Translations under genes and position numbers: made by a program
Assembly (NCBI GenBank): GCA_004020315.1
Contig: SAQG01000053.1
Coordinates: 1-33,571 of the forward strand
Direction of reading: 5' to 3'
Length of the DNA: 33,571 bases
Origin: Mesorhizobium sp.
GTDB lineage: Bacteria; Pseudomonadota; Alphaproteobacteria; Rhizobiales; Rhizobiaceae
The notes under the pieces: generated by a model
Databases searched by the model: none
The model's input: the letters and a program-made list of their open reading frames with translations, nothing else
What the model was told of the DNA's origin: nothing
Shown here: piece after piece, positions 27,101 through 33,571 of the stretch
Position numbering within the stretch: the stretch's first letter is position 1
Layout of the letters: every line of letters begins with the position of its first letter

Positions 27101-27288
27101 TTTTCAGGCTTGCCTGGCGCGAGAGAGACGGGCCGCCGGTCAGAAGGCCTGAAGTTAACGGCTTCGGGCTTTCCCTGTTGCAGGGCGAGATTGGCTACCG
27201 GCTTGGCGGAGACGTCGAGACTAACTTCCATCGTGATGGTCTTGCCGTCCAGATCACATTTCCGATGACGCGCAAGGAGTCGCCGTGA
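24181..27288 (+). CDS. CheB-CheR-PAS-HWE hybrid sensor histidine kinase
   Basis: From GTG 24181 (AAGGG six bases upstream; ATG 24193 is the alternative) this is a 1035-residue protein. Domains in order: CheB-like methylesterase (5-190; S16 in GASAGG, H43 in VTHLSPG, D135 in SGGDSDG); CheR-like methyltransferase (about 210-475; WVPGCATGEEVFSIGML); a divergent PAS-like segment (510-600); a long coiled coil (about 647-735, EELKSSNEELVSVNEEAQ); PAS (735-840); and an HWE-type kinase with H853 (ELNHRVKNM), N box HELATNAAKYG and the WRE triad followed by GFGLSLL. No membrane segment is visible, so it is cytosolic. HWE kinases often feed PhyR-type regulators. Its stop overlaps the next receiver gene. 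Confidence 0.93.
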   Translation: MTSQMKRFPIVGVGASAGGIPAMEGLFKGITGQPGMAFVIVTHLSPGRESLLHEVVGRYTQMPVVVVEDGTTVLSDHVYVMPQNVVLTIEKGVLHLRQSNVLSRERKPIDIFFSALAEDQGEYAVGVILSGGDSDGTLGAKAIKERGGLTIAQAPDGYGPRNPDMPKSAISSGLIDIAAPAEEIGPKLEGFARSFDMLNGVAGDGEPETADIGRLRDEIYGILKGQSGHDFSGYKTKTFLRRVKRRMQIAQLQSIATYVEWLKKDPREVMDLFRDLLINVTDFFRDPDAFKMLEEKIIPQLFEGKTASDAVRIWVPGCATGEEVFSIGMLMREHMETLSVVPRVQIFATDIDEPALAVARAARYPAALLQGVSPERRQRFFSSDGESYVLTNEVRELCVFSPHSVVRDPPFSRMDMVSCRNLLIYFGSNIQNRVIPIFHYALKPGGYLFLGTSESVGQHDNLFATVDKKQRIFQAREHASPHIRLPMLIGDGHSAAFPSESAISKKGTASYPLRQAVEAQVLERFAPPHVLVNDEGDIVYYSARTGRYLEAPQGIPSRQVLTLARPGLRLDLRAALREAATTRRTVVRENVVVNEDDRAQSIKLIVEPLAERGKGERLYLVLFEPSGPVRVRSDMDSENRDGEGAADLERELRETRERLQSTIEEYETALEELKSSNEELVSVNEEAQSTNEELEASKEEMQSLNEELNTINSELTSKIEELDRANSDLRNLFESTQIATIFLDRNLVVRTFTPAASSFFSLRPSDVGRPLTELSSQLDYPELKQHIDAVFETGETLNHHLARDDQGRFYMVRINPYRDKDNRIQGVVITLVDVTTLAETEEQNRVLISELNHRVKNMLAVVASIANRTRDSSESKEEFAEALIGRLHAMSRAYGLLSKERWKEASINELLHQELEPFSIDRFELDGAEVKLSPQQGLSLSMAIHELATNAAKYGALSKPQGRVALKWSAEGDVFRLAWRERDGPPVRRPEVNGFGLSLLQGEIGYRLGGDVETNFHRDGLAVQITFPMTRKESP

Positions 27289-27644
27289 GCGACCCGCTGT
27301 GCGTTCTGGTGGTCGAGGATGAATGGCTCATCGCCGAGGACATCGCTGCTTACCTGCGCGCTTCGGGATACCAGGTGGTCGGCCCGGCCCCTTCGGTGGC
27401 GGCGGCGCTTCGCCTGATCCGCGAAAATCACGTCGACGCCGCGCTTCTGGATGTTCAACTGCATGGCGAAACGAGCCTGGCGATCGCAGAAGAATTACAA
27501 ACCCTCCAAATCCCGTTCGCGTGTCTGACCGGATTTGGGCCGCGCGATGTTCTACCCGGCTTTGCCAGCTTCAGATTTGTTCGCAAGCCGGCAGATCAGG
27601 CTGCCATTTTGAGTGCCGTGGCTGAATTGGTCCGGGCGTCCTAG
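27285..27644 (+). CDS. Single-domain response regulator (FATGUY-like)
   Basis: A 119-residue receiver domain without output. It has VVEDEWLIAEDI, D56 in LLDVQLHG, T82 in PFACLTGFG and K101 in RKPAD. The segment before and around T82 resembles the F-A-T-G-[G/Y]-Y motif of single-domain regulators that tune general stress kinases in alphaproteobacteria (SdrG/LovR type), with Phe replacing Tyr. It also closely resembles the receiver at 23237-23833 (D56 and K101 at identical positions), suggesting they share the neighbouring kinase. The start is GTG 27285 overlapping the kinase stop (GTGA). Confidence 0.9.
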   Translation: MSDPLCVLVVEDEWLIAEDIAAYLRASGYQVVGPAPSVAAALRLIRENHVDAALLDVQLHGETSLAIAEELQTLQIPFACLTGFGPRDVLPGFASFRFVRKPADQAAILSAVAELVRAS

Positions 27645-27663
27645 CTTGTTTTCCGCAGCCTCG

Positions 27664-28059
27664 TCATGGATCTGAAGGCCGAAAGCGATCGCCGCCAAAT
27701 TGCTCCGCCCAAGGCAATGCCATGAGCCATTTCTCACGGCGCGGTACCCACAGCTCATACTCAGGAATAAGGTCGCTGGGAGCCATGTCTAGCGAACCGA
27801 GCATGATCTCGGCCTCATTGTCCCGCAGCCAGGCAATATGCGACCCGCATCGCGGACAGAAGCTGCGTTTGGCGAACGTCTTCACTTCTCCACTGCCTTC
27901 ATAGGCCGAGATGGGCCAGACGCCGAACGGCGTGAAAAAGCTGCCGCTGGCGCGGCGGCAATCCTGACAGTGGCAGATTCCGACGCGCAGCGGAACGCCG
28001 CTTACCCTGAAGCGAACAGCGCCGCACAGGCATCCGCCGTCCCGTTCGACCTCCGCCAT
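27664..28059 (-). CDS. GFA/CENP-V family zinc protein
   Basis: A 131-residue protein of the glutathione-dependent formaldehyde-activating enzyme (GFA) fold. The zinc-binding cysteines are in GGCLCGAVRF, CHCQDCRRASGS and SFCPRCGSH. Most members have no proven enzyme activity; formaldehyde or thiol-related detoxification is the family guess. It starts six bases after the stop codon of the 79-aa gene and probably shares its transcript. It converges with the receiver gene, 19 bases apart. Confidence 0.92.
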   Translation of the reverse strand: MAEVERDGGCLCGAVRFRVSGVPLRVGICHCQDCRRASGSFFTPFGVWPISAYEGSGEVKTFAKRSFCPRCGSHIAWLRDNEAEIMLGSLDMAPSDLIPEYELWVPRREKWLMALPWAEQFGGDRFRPSDP

Positions 28060-28065
28060 CGCCCT

Positions 28066-28305
28066 TCAGTCCAGCGGCTTTTCGGTCGGCCGCGGCGTGG
28101 TGCCTTTCTGGCGAGGCCGGCCGGCATTGCGGTTTGCCACCGGATTGTCCAGCGGAGCAGTCGAGGGCTTCGATGTTCCCGCGGTCTTTGGCGTCGGCGG
28201 TCTCGCTCCGGCATCCGTATCGTTGGCGTCCTGCCTTGGATGTCGCAGGCCGTCGGCATTCGCCTGCCGAATTGCCGGCTTCGATGTGGTACTCTTGTTG
28301 GCCAT
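28066..28305 (-). CDS. 79-aa low-complexity basic protein
   Basis: ATG 28305 follows an excellent ribosome site (GGAAGGAG). The 79 residues are rich in Pro, Thr, Lys, Arg and Ala (NKSTTSKPAIRQANAD, PLDNPVANRNAGRPRQKG) and probably disordered. No family recognised. A GGAAC-N16-GGTT site 68 bases upstream suggests stress control. Longer frames on this strand run through the region but lack protein character. Confidence 0.75.
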   Translation of the reverse strand: MANKSTTSKPAIRQANADGLRHPRQDANDTDAGARPPTPKTAGTSKPSTAPLDNPVANRNAGRPRQKGTTPRPTEKPLD

Positions 28306-28372
28306 GGTATCTCCTTCCTGCTGCGACGGAAAGAACGTAGGGTTCGTTCGCCGCTGACAGCTCGTACGTGTC

Positions 28373-28397
28373 AACCGCCGGCACGGTGCGAAGTTCC
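28373..28397 (-). promoter_or_regulatory. Candidate EcfG promoter of the 79-aa/GFA pair (GGAAC-N16-GGTT)
   Basis: GGAAC (28397-28393), 16 bases, GGTT (28376-28373). One mismatch to CGTT, the same one as at the 90-aa gene. It would give a leader of about 60 bases. Confidence 0.58.
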
Positions 28398-28468
28398 ACG
28401 ACCTGCAGCTTGAGGCGTCTTCGTTGACGCAGCTGCAAGGCATTGATCCTGCGCATCCATGGTTGATG

Positions 28469-28493
28469 GGAACCATTTTCGACACTGGCTGTT
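28469..28493 (+). promoter_or_regulatory. Candidate EcfG promoter of the 72-aa membrane protein (GGAAC-N16-TGTT)
   Basis: GGAAC (28469-28473), 16 bases, TGTT (28490-28493), 23 bases before the ATG at 28517. One mismatch to CGTT. It is divergent from the site at 28373-28397, with 71 bases between. Confidence 0.58.
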
Positions 28494-28516
28494 CGGCTCG
28501 CAGGAAGGAGCCGGAC

Positions 28517-28735
28517 ATGGAGCGACGTAACGCCATACTTTCGCTGGTGATAGCAGCGATCATTATCGTCGGCTTTCTCATTGGCTTTTTGTATGCCGAT
28601 ATGGGCTGGCGCACCTCGCCACTCAAAAGAGCGCCTGAGCAAAACCAAGGTGGGAACGCCCCGGCCGACACCTCGCCTGCCGCGGGCATCAAAAAGGATC
28701 CCAAAGAGAATACCGAGATGCCGGATCAGCAATAG
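28517..28735 (+). CDS. 72-aa single-pass membrane protein
   Basis: ATG 28517 follows GGAAGGAG. Residues 5-29 form one hydrophobic helix (AILSLVIAAIIIVGFLIGFL). The tail of about 43 residues is polar and Pro/Ala/Asn-rich (QNQGGNAPADTSPAAG) and probably lies outside the cytoplasmic membrane or is disordered. No family assigned. Small membrane proteins of this kind are common among general-stress targets in Rhizobiales, and the promoter site agrees. Confidence 0.82.
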   Translation: MERRNAILSLVIAAIIIVGFLIGFLYADMGWRTSPLKRAPEQNQGGNAPADTSPAAGIKKDPKENTEMPDQQ

Positions 28736-28998
28736 CCGCGATCCTTTGGCAGAGAGCGCCCGATCGATGCGGACTTGAGGTCACCGTCGAACGATCTCAG
28801 GGCCGCAATATCGGCTAGATGTCCGTGCGTCCGAACAGGTTGCGCCCGAAAATCAGGCCTTTGCCGCCGGCCGATGCAGCACGCGCCGACGGCTTCGACA
28901 TCGAGCCCGGTCAGTCCGCGGGCCAGCGCGACGGCGCCGGCGGCTGGATTGCGGCGGCCGTGCGTTTCATCCGAACGCGAGTCGGTCTTGAAGGTCTT
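28736..28998. other. Non-coding gap
   Basis: About 263 bases between the 72-aa gene and the convergent 188-aa gene. Forward open frames here (for example from 28819) have low-quality, arginine/proline-rich translations without a ribosome site. I see no hairpin with a T-tract, repeat or RNA gene. Confidence 0.45.
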
Positions 28999-29565
28999 TC
29001 ACAATCGGAGCAAGGCCTCTCCGAACTTCTCCCATAGCCGCGCGCAGTCTGTTGCTCTAAGGCTCGGATTTCCGAAGCCCCCGTACCTGACCATAGCGGC
29101 GCGAACATCGTAGCCGACGATAGGTGCATTGGCGACAAACTGGATAGCCTCACCCAAACGCCTGGAACCAATCGCTGCATCGGCCTTGCTGGTGACGTCG
29201 AACACGCCAATTATGTCGGCCTCCTGATTCCTCGCCGCCAACGCAGCGGCCATCTTCTCTTCGTCCATCATTGGAATCTCCCCTGCGGGCGTAACCCATT
29301 TCTGGCGTATGGGAACCACGGCGTGCTCAGTCTCCGGAGACGATAACCGGCAGTTCCAACTCCTTTTTGCCGAAGCATCTTGATTGGCCCGTGCTGCGAG
29401 CCACTCCGCCCGGTCCCGCGGCAAGCCGATAAGGCAAATACCAGCGAATTCCGCAGGTGCATCCACGGTCGTATCGAACACGGCCCACGTATTGGTTGGC
29501 TCCTGAACGGGCAAAAACCTCATAGCAGCGTTTGCTAATATACGGTACGGAGCTTGTTCCTGCAT
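28999..29565 (-). CDS. 188-aa protein of unknown function (DUF1428-unrelated, DUF-type)
   Basis: The protein begins MQEQAPYRILANAAMRFL and has ordered-looking content (WAVFDTTVDAPAEFAGICLI, EEKMAAALAARNQEADIIGV, FDVTSKADAAIGSRRLGEAI) without signal peptide or membrane helix. I do not recognise a family. The ribosome site before ATG 29565 is poor; ATG 29523 is an alternative start. No EcfG-type site was found upstream. Confidence 0.65.
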   Translation of the reverse strand: MQEQAPYRILANAAMRFLPVQEPTNTWAVFDTTVDAPAEFAGICLIGLPRDRAEWLAARANQDASAKRSWNCRLSSPETEHAVVPIRQKWVTPAGEIPMMDEEKMAAALAARNQEADIIGVFDVTSKADAAIGSRRLGEAIQFVANAPIVGYDVRAAMVRYGGFGNPSLRATDCARLWEKFGEALLRL

Positions 29566-29589
29566 CCATTAAACGAAGGAGAATTTTTC

Positions 29590-29784
29590 GTGTCGGCACG
29601 CTGCGTCGCGTTGAGCAACGGGCGGGCAAATCCCTGCCTTCTGCGCCGCGTCGATCCTCAGGGTTTTCGTGTCACGCGCGCCCAAGTCTCGGACGATTAC
29701 CTGAAAGGAGTGAGGTGTGTAGGTATGATTCTGAGCCCACGCGATTCACAGCGGCTCGGCGTCGAGGGGCCTGGCCGAGCCTAA
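29590..29784 (+). CDS. Possible 64-aa small protein
   Basis: GTG 29590 is preceded by GAAGGAG with eight bases of spacing, a good ribosome site in an otherwise gene-free stretch. The frame encodes 64 residues (VDPQGFRVTRAQVSDDYLKG, CVGMILSPRDSQRLGVEG) and ends at 29784. No family recognised. It diverges from the 188-aa gene. The remaining 164 bases to 29948 hold nothing I can name. Confidence 0.35.
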   Translation: MSARCVALSNGRANPCLLRRVDPQGFRVTRAQVSDDYLKGVRCVGMILSPRDSQRLGVEGPGRA

Positions 29785-29948
29785 GCGGCATAATGTAGTT
29801 CACCGGTGTTCAAATTTGCGCTTAGCTAATGTAAGCGCAACCCGAACCAGCCGGAGCCGCCAAGCGGCGGCGCGTTGCATTATCGCCTATCCGACTTAAG
29901 TGCTCCATCTCGCGGATAATCGAACTCAGTGTATCCCTCAAGGACCTG

Positions 29949-30137
29949 TCAACCGGCCTTGGGAGCGCTGCTCGGAACCAGGAATCCGCTCTTTAGGAGC
30001 TCCAGGGCGTCGAGTGCCTCCTCATCCAGCAAATTGGTCAGAGCCACCCCGTCTGCGAAGACAACCCTATCGTCGTCTATGTCGTAGACCTCCCAAAGCC
30101 CGTCCTTGATTCTTCGAATGGCGTGCCGATGCTCCAT
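29949..30137 (-). CDS. 62-aa conserved hypothetical protein
   Basis: The sequence MEHRHAIRRIKDGLWEVYDI, followed by an acidic/leucine-rich tail (LLDEEALDALELLKSGFLVP), resembles small hypothetical proteins frequent in Mesorhizobium and relatives that begin with the same HAIRRIKxGLWEVYD wording. The ribosome site is weak. Function unknown. Confidence 0.65.
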   Translation of the reverse strand: MEHRHAIRRIKDGLWEVYDIDDDRVVFADGVALTNLLDEEALDALELLKSGFLVPSSAPKAG

Positions 30138-30615
30138 AAGAAGAGGCTAATTGAGTCTGGGAAATGGTGGGTAGAAAAAATCAGCCGCAGGCCGACATTA
30201 GTAGTGGAAAACTCAGGCGCGCTCTGACGCGTGGTGCGTGGGTGAAGGGCAGCCGTCGGGCCTGGCAGCCGGCAGTGGACGTTCTTCGCTGGCGAAACAT
30301 AGGTGCGCCGCACGATCTGTGTTTTGTCGGGGGATCGCCGACCAGCTGCCACTTGCCACGATCAGAACCGGCCGCGCAGCCCGAGGGAACCAAAGCGACC
30401 ACGGGTCCAAATAGCCAGGTTGAGAAACCGTTCGACCTCATTGCGGACACTCGGCCTCTGATGTAATTTAGGGTTTGATCAAGTGAGGAATATACCGCTG
30501 TCGCGACGGCTTTTCTCTCTTTCCTGTCTCGGCAGATAGCATGCTCTCTAACGGACCTTGGCACTGCAAGCTGTGTTCTTGTGGTCGCGAGGTAACAGCG
30601 GTTAAGGGATTTGCC
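30138..30615. other. Intergenic region upstream of the caspase-like gene
   Basis: About 478 bases. A GGAAC lies at 30386-30390 but has no matching -10 16 bases on (CCAA), so it is not an EcfG site. Open frames in both directions here have no recognisable protein content. It should hold the promoter of the caspase-like gene, which I cannot locate. Confidence 0.4.
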
Positions 30616-33168
30616 ATGCTCCGACGTTGCGGATTCGTTGCGGCCTTGATGCTCGCAAGCTTCACGACTTTCGAGGCTTCTGCAGTCGAACGAAGGGTCG
30701 CCTTTGTAATCGGCAACTCCGATTACAAGGAAATCTCGGCCCTCAAGAACCCGGCCAAGGATGTGGTGGACGTGTCCAACACGTTTCGAGCGGCTGGCTT
30801 TGATGTTTTCGTCGCCAGCAATCTTACAAAGATTCAATTTGAAGACCAGTTCCGCAACTATCTTGCCGCCGTGGACGGCGCGGATGTGGCTGTCGTCTAC
30901 TATTCCGGTCACGGCTTTCAGATCGGCGGCGAAAATTTCCTGATCCCTGTCGATGCTTCGTTGAAAGATGCGGCGGACGTCGAGGTCCAGGCAATCAAGC
31001 TGAATGACGTGCTGCAGCAGATGCGTTCGAAATCGAAGATCCAGGTGATAATCCTCGATGCCTGCCGCAACAATCCATTCCCTCGCAAGGACTATTGGCT
31101 CAGGGACCAGCTTCTTACCGCCAGCGGCACCGGCCTGGCGCAAGTAAGAAGCTCGCTGAACACACTGATTGCTTTCGCCACCGAACCCGGCGCGGTTGCC
31201 TATGACGGCGCCGGCGACCTCAGCCCATTTTCATTGGCGTTTTCTCGTCGCGCGCTCGCCCCGAACCAGGAGATCCGCACGGTCATGTCGGCCGTCCGCC
31301 GGGACGTGGTTGAGGCTACTAAGGGCTTGCAGGTTCCCTGGGAGAACTCTTCGCTGATCGACGAGGTCGTTCTGATGCGTCGCATCAGCCGCCCCTCGCT
31401 GCCGCCGGTATTGGAGAAGGTCGTGCTGTCCGGGGCCGGCCCGGTCGACCTGGATCTCCCCGAACCGGTCGAGGTCGACGGCGGGACAATTACCGTCAGC
31501 ATCGATCGACCGCCCACCCTGGGACGCCTGATGCTGGACGGCAGGGTCGTCGAGGCGGGGGATCTGATCCAGGGCAAGGATCTGCCGCGTTTGCAGTTGG
31601 ATGTTCCCAAAGGAGCTGGCGAGCCGGAAGAGATGGATATGCTGGCCTACGCCGCACGCGACAATTGGGGCGGCGAAGCCAAGGGCATGCTGGTGTTCCG
31701 GGTCAAGAGCGGCGAAGGAGCCCAGGGCGAACAGGTGATGGCCTCGCTCGAAGCCGAGCAGAAGCAGCAGGTGCTGCAGCGCGGCATCCATGTCACCGGT
31801 GCGGCCGAGGCGATCGAGAACCGGGAGATCGACGTTCCGGTCGGCGTGGGCGCGGTGGCTCTGAACCTGGATGTCCCGACAGACGATGCGGCGGTCAGTC
31901 TGAAAGTTGCGAGCTATCCGGCAACGGGAACGCTCTCCCTGCCGGATCGAGCCCTGTCGCCCGAATCGAGCTTGACGGTCGGTGAGGTCGAGGGGCTGCG
32001 CTATGAACCCCAGATCGGAACCAGCGCACCGGTCGAGATCGCCTTCGAAATTCGGGCGGACAGTGGACTATCCAAACCCGCCAAGATGAAGCTGTCGCCA
32101 AGCGTCGATCCGTGCGACTCGGCTGCCGGCGAACCTCTCGACCTTCAAGGCGTAGTCCCCGGCCTGCTGCCAAATGAGATCGGCGCCGACGCGGTGAAGC
32201 TCTGCGAGGCTGCGGTGAAGGCGTATCCCGATGTCGCCCGCTTCCGCTATCAACTGGGTCGCGCGCTGCTTGCAGCCGGCAAGGTGGACCAGGCCAGGAA
32301 AGCCATACAACAGGCCGCTGATAGGGGACACGTGCGCGCTGTGTTCGAACTCGGCTACCTCCACGCGACGGGAACGGGCGTGGCTGTCGATCGGACAAAG
32401 GCCAACGCCTTTTACGCGGCTGCAGCCGACAAGGGCGATCCCTACGGGATGACGTCGTGGGGCCGTGCCTTGTTCCATGGCTACGGCGTCGAGCGCGACA
32501 CCGGCAAGGGGCTGGACCTGCTGCTCAAGGCGGCATCGATGGGGCACACATACGCCATGAATGATCTCGGCGCGATCTTCACGGAAGGCCGCAACGGCGT
32601 GCCCGCCGATCAGGCCCGTGCCGTTGCTTTCCTGGAGGCTGGCGTCCAGCGGCAGGACATGTATTCGATGAACCTGCTTGGCCGGAACTATCTCAGCGGC
32701 AGGGGCGTCGATAAGGATCCGAAGGCTGCGCTGGAGCTTTTTCAGAAGGCCATCGACCTCGGCCAGCCCTATGCGCCGGCCAGTCTTGCGCGCATGTACC
32801 GTGATGGCGTTGGCGTGGAGCAGAACCTTGATGAAGCCCAACGCCTGTTTGAACTGGCAACCTCGCGGGGCGACCAGTCCGGTGCCTATGATCGCGCGGC
32901 TCTCGAGATGCAAAAGGGCGACAAGGCCGACCAGGCCGTCGCCGTGCGTTTTCTGGCATTCACAGTTGCCCTCGATCTGCGCAATGAGCTGCCTGACGCC
33001 CGGGCGACGTTGGCGAAATTCGGTTCCAAGGCGAAAGCGGCAGCGTTGAAGCAACTGCGTGGGGAACTCAAGTCGAAGATTCCGTTGAGCGGTTCTGTCG
33101 ACAAGCAACTGGTCAAAGTGGCCAGGGCGGTCTGGGAACAGGCCAATCCGCGTCGGGATTTGTTCTGA
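30616..33168 (+). CDS. Secreted caspase-like (peptidase C14) protein with cadherin-like and Sel1 repeats
   Basis: From ATG 30616 (AAGGGAT upstream) this is an 850-residue protein. Residues 1-25 form a signal peptide ending near ASA. A caspase-like domain follows (30-260) with catalytic His H99 (YYSGHGFQ) and Cys C150 (ILDACRNNPF). Two repeats of PTLGRLMLDGRVVEAGD type (about 267-375 and 390-495) resemble cadherin/CSPG-like beta domains. From about 539 to 755 come five or so Sel1-like repeats (GYLHATGTGVAVDRTKANAF, YLSGRGVDKDPKAALELF). It is predicted to be periplasmic or exported. Caspase-like proteins with Sel1 repeats are frequent in Rhizobiales, with unknown targets. Confidence 0.9.
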   Translation: MLRRCGFVAALMLASFTTFEASAVERRVAFVIGNSDYKEISALKNPAKDVVDVSNTFRAAGFDVFVASNLTKIQFEDQFRNYLAAVDGADVAVVYYSGHGFQIGGENFLIPVDASLKDAADVEVQAIKLNDVLQQMRSKSKIQVIILDACRNNPFPRKDYWLRDQLLTASGTGLAQVRSSLNTLIAFATEPGAVAYDGAGDLSPFSLAFSRRALAPNQEIRTVMSAVRRDVVEATKGLQVPWENSSLIDEVVLMRRISRPSLPPVLEKVVLSGAGPVDLDLPEPVEVDGGTITVSIDRPPTLGRLMLDGRVVEAGDLIQGKDLPRLQLDVPKGAGEPEEMDMLAYAARDNWGGEAKGMLVFRVKSGEGAQGEQVMASLEAEQKQQVLQRGIHVTGAAEAIENREIDVPVGVGAVALNLDVPTDDAAVSLKVASYPATGTLSLPDRALSPESSLTVGEVEGLRYEPQIGTSAPVEIAFEIRADSGLSKPAKMKLSPSVDPCDSAAGEPLDLQGVVPGLLPNEIGADAVKLCEAAVKAYPDVARFRYQLGRALLAAGKVDQARKAIQQAADRGHVRAVFELGYLHATGTGVAVDRTKANAFYAAAADKGDPYGMTSWGRALFHGYGVERDTGKGLDLLLKAASMGHTYAMNDLGAIFTEGRNGVPADQARAVAFLEAGVQRQDMYSMNLLGRNYLSGRGVDKDPKAALELFQKAIDLGQPYAPASLARMYRDGVGVEQNLDEAQRLFELATSRGDQSGAYDRAALEMQKGDKADQAVAVRFLAFTVALDLRNELPDARATLAKFGSKAKAAALKQLRGELKSKIPLSGSVDKQLVKVARAVWEQANPRRDLF

Positions 33169-33182
33169 TCAACAAGGAGGCA

Positions 33183-33488
33183 ATGGTGGGCAGAAATCTG
33201 AAGCAGGCAACAATCGGGATAACTCTGTCCATCGCCTTGGCGGGGGTCATGGGCTGCACATCCTGGCCACCCCTTCAACCGACGCCGCTGGTGGCGACGC
33301 CGGCGCCGGCGCCGAAGGTCGTTCGCAGAGCCGCGGCGCCGCGGAAGGTCGTCAACCCGGCTCCCAAACCGGTGGCCGCCAGGAAAGTGGTTAAACCGGT
33401 CGCGGACGAGCCTGCTGCCGCACCTCCCGTAATCATTCCTTCTTTGGGAGGGAGCGGCGGAGGCGGCGGCGGCGGCTGGTCCGGATAA
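33183..33488 (+). CDS. Small Pro/Ala-rich lipoprotein
   Basis: The ATG at 33183 follows AAGGAGG 14 bases after the caspase-like gene, so the two are probably co-transcribed. The 101-residue product has a lipoprotein signal with lipobox LAGVMGC. A repetitive Ala/Pro/Lys/Val-rich stretch follows (APAPKVVRRAAAPRKVV) and then a glycine-rich end (GGSGGGGGGGWSG). It probably anchors to a membrane as a spacer or partner of the upstream protein. The last 83 bases of the window hold nothing recognisable. Confidence 0.8.
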   Translation: MVGRNLKQATIGITLSIALAGVMGCTSWPPLQPTPLVATPAPAPKVVRRAAAPRKVVNPAPKPVAARKVVKPVADEPAAAPPVIIPSLGGSGGGGGGGWSG

Positions 33489-33571
33489 ACGTTGAATGGC
33501 GGCTGCAGCTAAGCCAAAAGCGTGTCGCGATTTAAGGGATTCAGGATTCCCGTTGATTTGAGTTTGTGATT

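Noticed and set aside
30386..30410. GGAAC upstream of the caspase-like gene as an EcfG promoter
   Set aside because: The bases 16 positions on are CCAA instead of NGTT, and the site is over 200 bases from the start codon.
30181..31143. A 320-codon minus-strand frame opposite the caspase-like gene
   Set aside because: It overlaps the intact caspase-like domain and has no protein character or start signal.

Overview
The window looks like a chromosomal or accessory region of an alphaproteobacterium of the order Rhizobiales, most likely Mesorhizobium or a near relative. This is inferred from protein family resemblance, high GC, an ECF15/EcfG-type sigma factor with NepR-like partners, HWE-family histidine kinase signalling, and several small proteins typical of that group. 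No tRNA, rRNA, CRISPR array, insertion sequence or phage gene was seen.

Layout. (1) 1-3377: the tail of an unknown gene, the large catalase KatE (minus), an EcfG-like sigma factor (plus), and a NepR-like anti-sigma gene lying tail to tail with it with no base between. (2) 3378-3871: a gene-poor gap with one or two tiny ORFs. (3) 3872-22494: an 18.6 kb minus-strand array of 19 tightly packed genes, mostly joined by ATGA/TGATG overlaps. They encode three sugar-nucleotide epimerase/decarboxylase-type SDR enzymes, a B12-binding radical SAM enzyme, two GT4 and four CgeB-type glycosyltransferases, myo-inositol-phosphate synthase, a histidine phosphatase, a sugar nucleotidyltransferase, two methyltransferases, a PIG-L deacetylase, a GNAT/FemAB-type acyltransferase and an unusual glycoside hydrolase-like protein. 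(4) 22495-24081: a divergent promoter region, a 90-aa stress-type protein, and a minus-strand pair encoding a second NepR-like protein and a response regulator whose receiver domain is followed by a sigma-region-2-like domain. (5) 24181-27644: a CheB-CheR-PAS-HWE hybrid sensor kinase and a single-domain receiver. (6) 27664-30137: a GFA-type zinc protein and small or unknown proteins. (7) 30616-33488: a caspase-like/Sel1 protein with a downstream lipoprotein.

The unifying signal is a repeated promoter pattern, GGAAC-N16-NGTT, the known shape of EcfG general-stress-response (GSR) promoters. I found nine instances by eye, nearly all in gene-start regions: before katE, ecfG itself (weaker, ATT), ino1, a small gene in the operon, the first gene of the glycan operon, the 90-aa gene, the nepR2/receiver pair, the 79-aa/GFA pair and the 72-aa membrane protein. 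The window therefore reads as a self-contained GSR island: its own sigma factor, two candidate anti-sigma factors, a candidate anti-anti-sigma protein of reversed architecture, a kinase, and target genes (catalase, small stress proteins and an entire inositol/glycan biosynthetic operon).

The glycan operon has no flippase, polymerase or evident membrane protein. It does contain Ino1, GT4, phosphatase, PIG-L deacetylase and acyltransferase, a set that recalls mycothiol-like chemistry without MshC. I infer an uncharacterised soluble, decorated inositol-glycoside or oligosaccharide made under stress. The product is not known from sequence. Start codons were reassigned for many genes on the basis of overlaps, Shine-Dalgarno sites and promoters, as stated in each entry.
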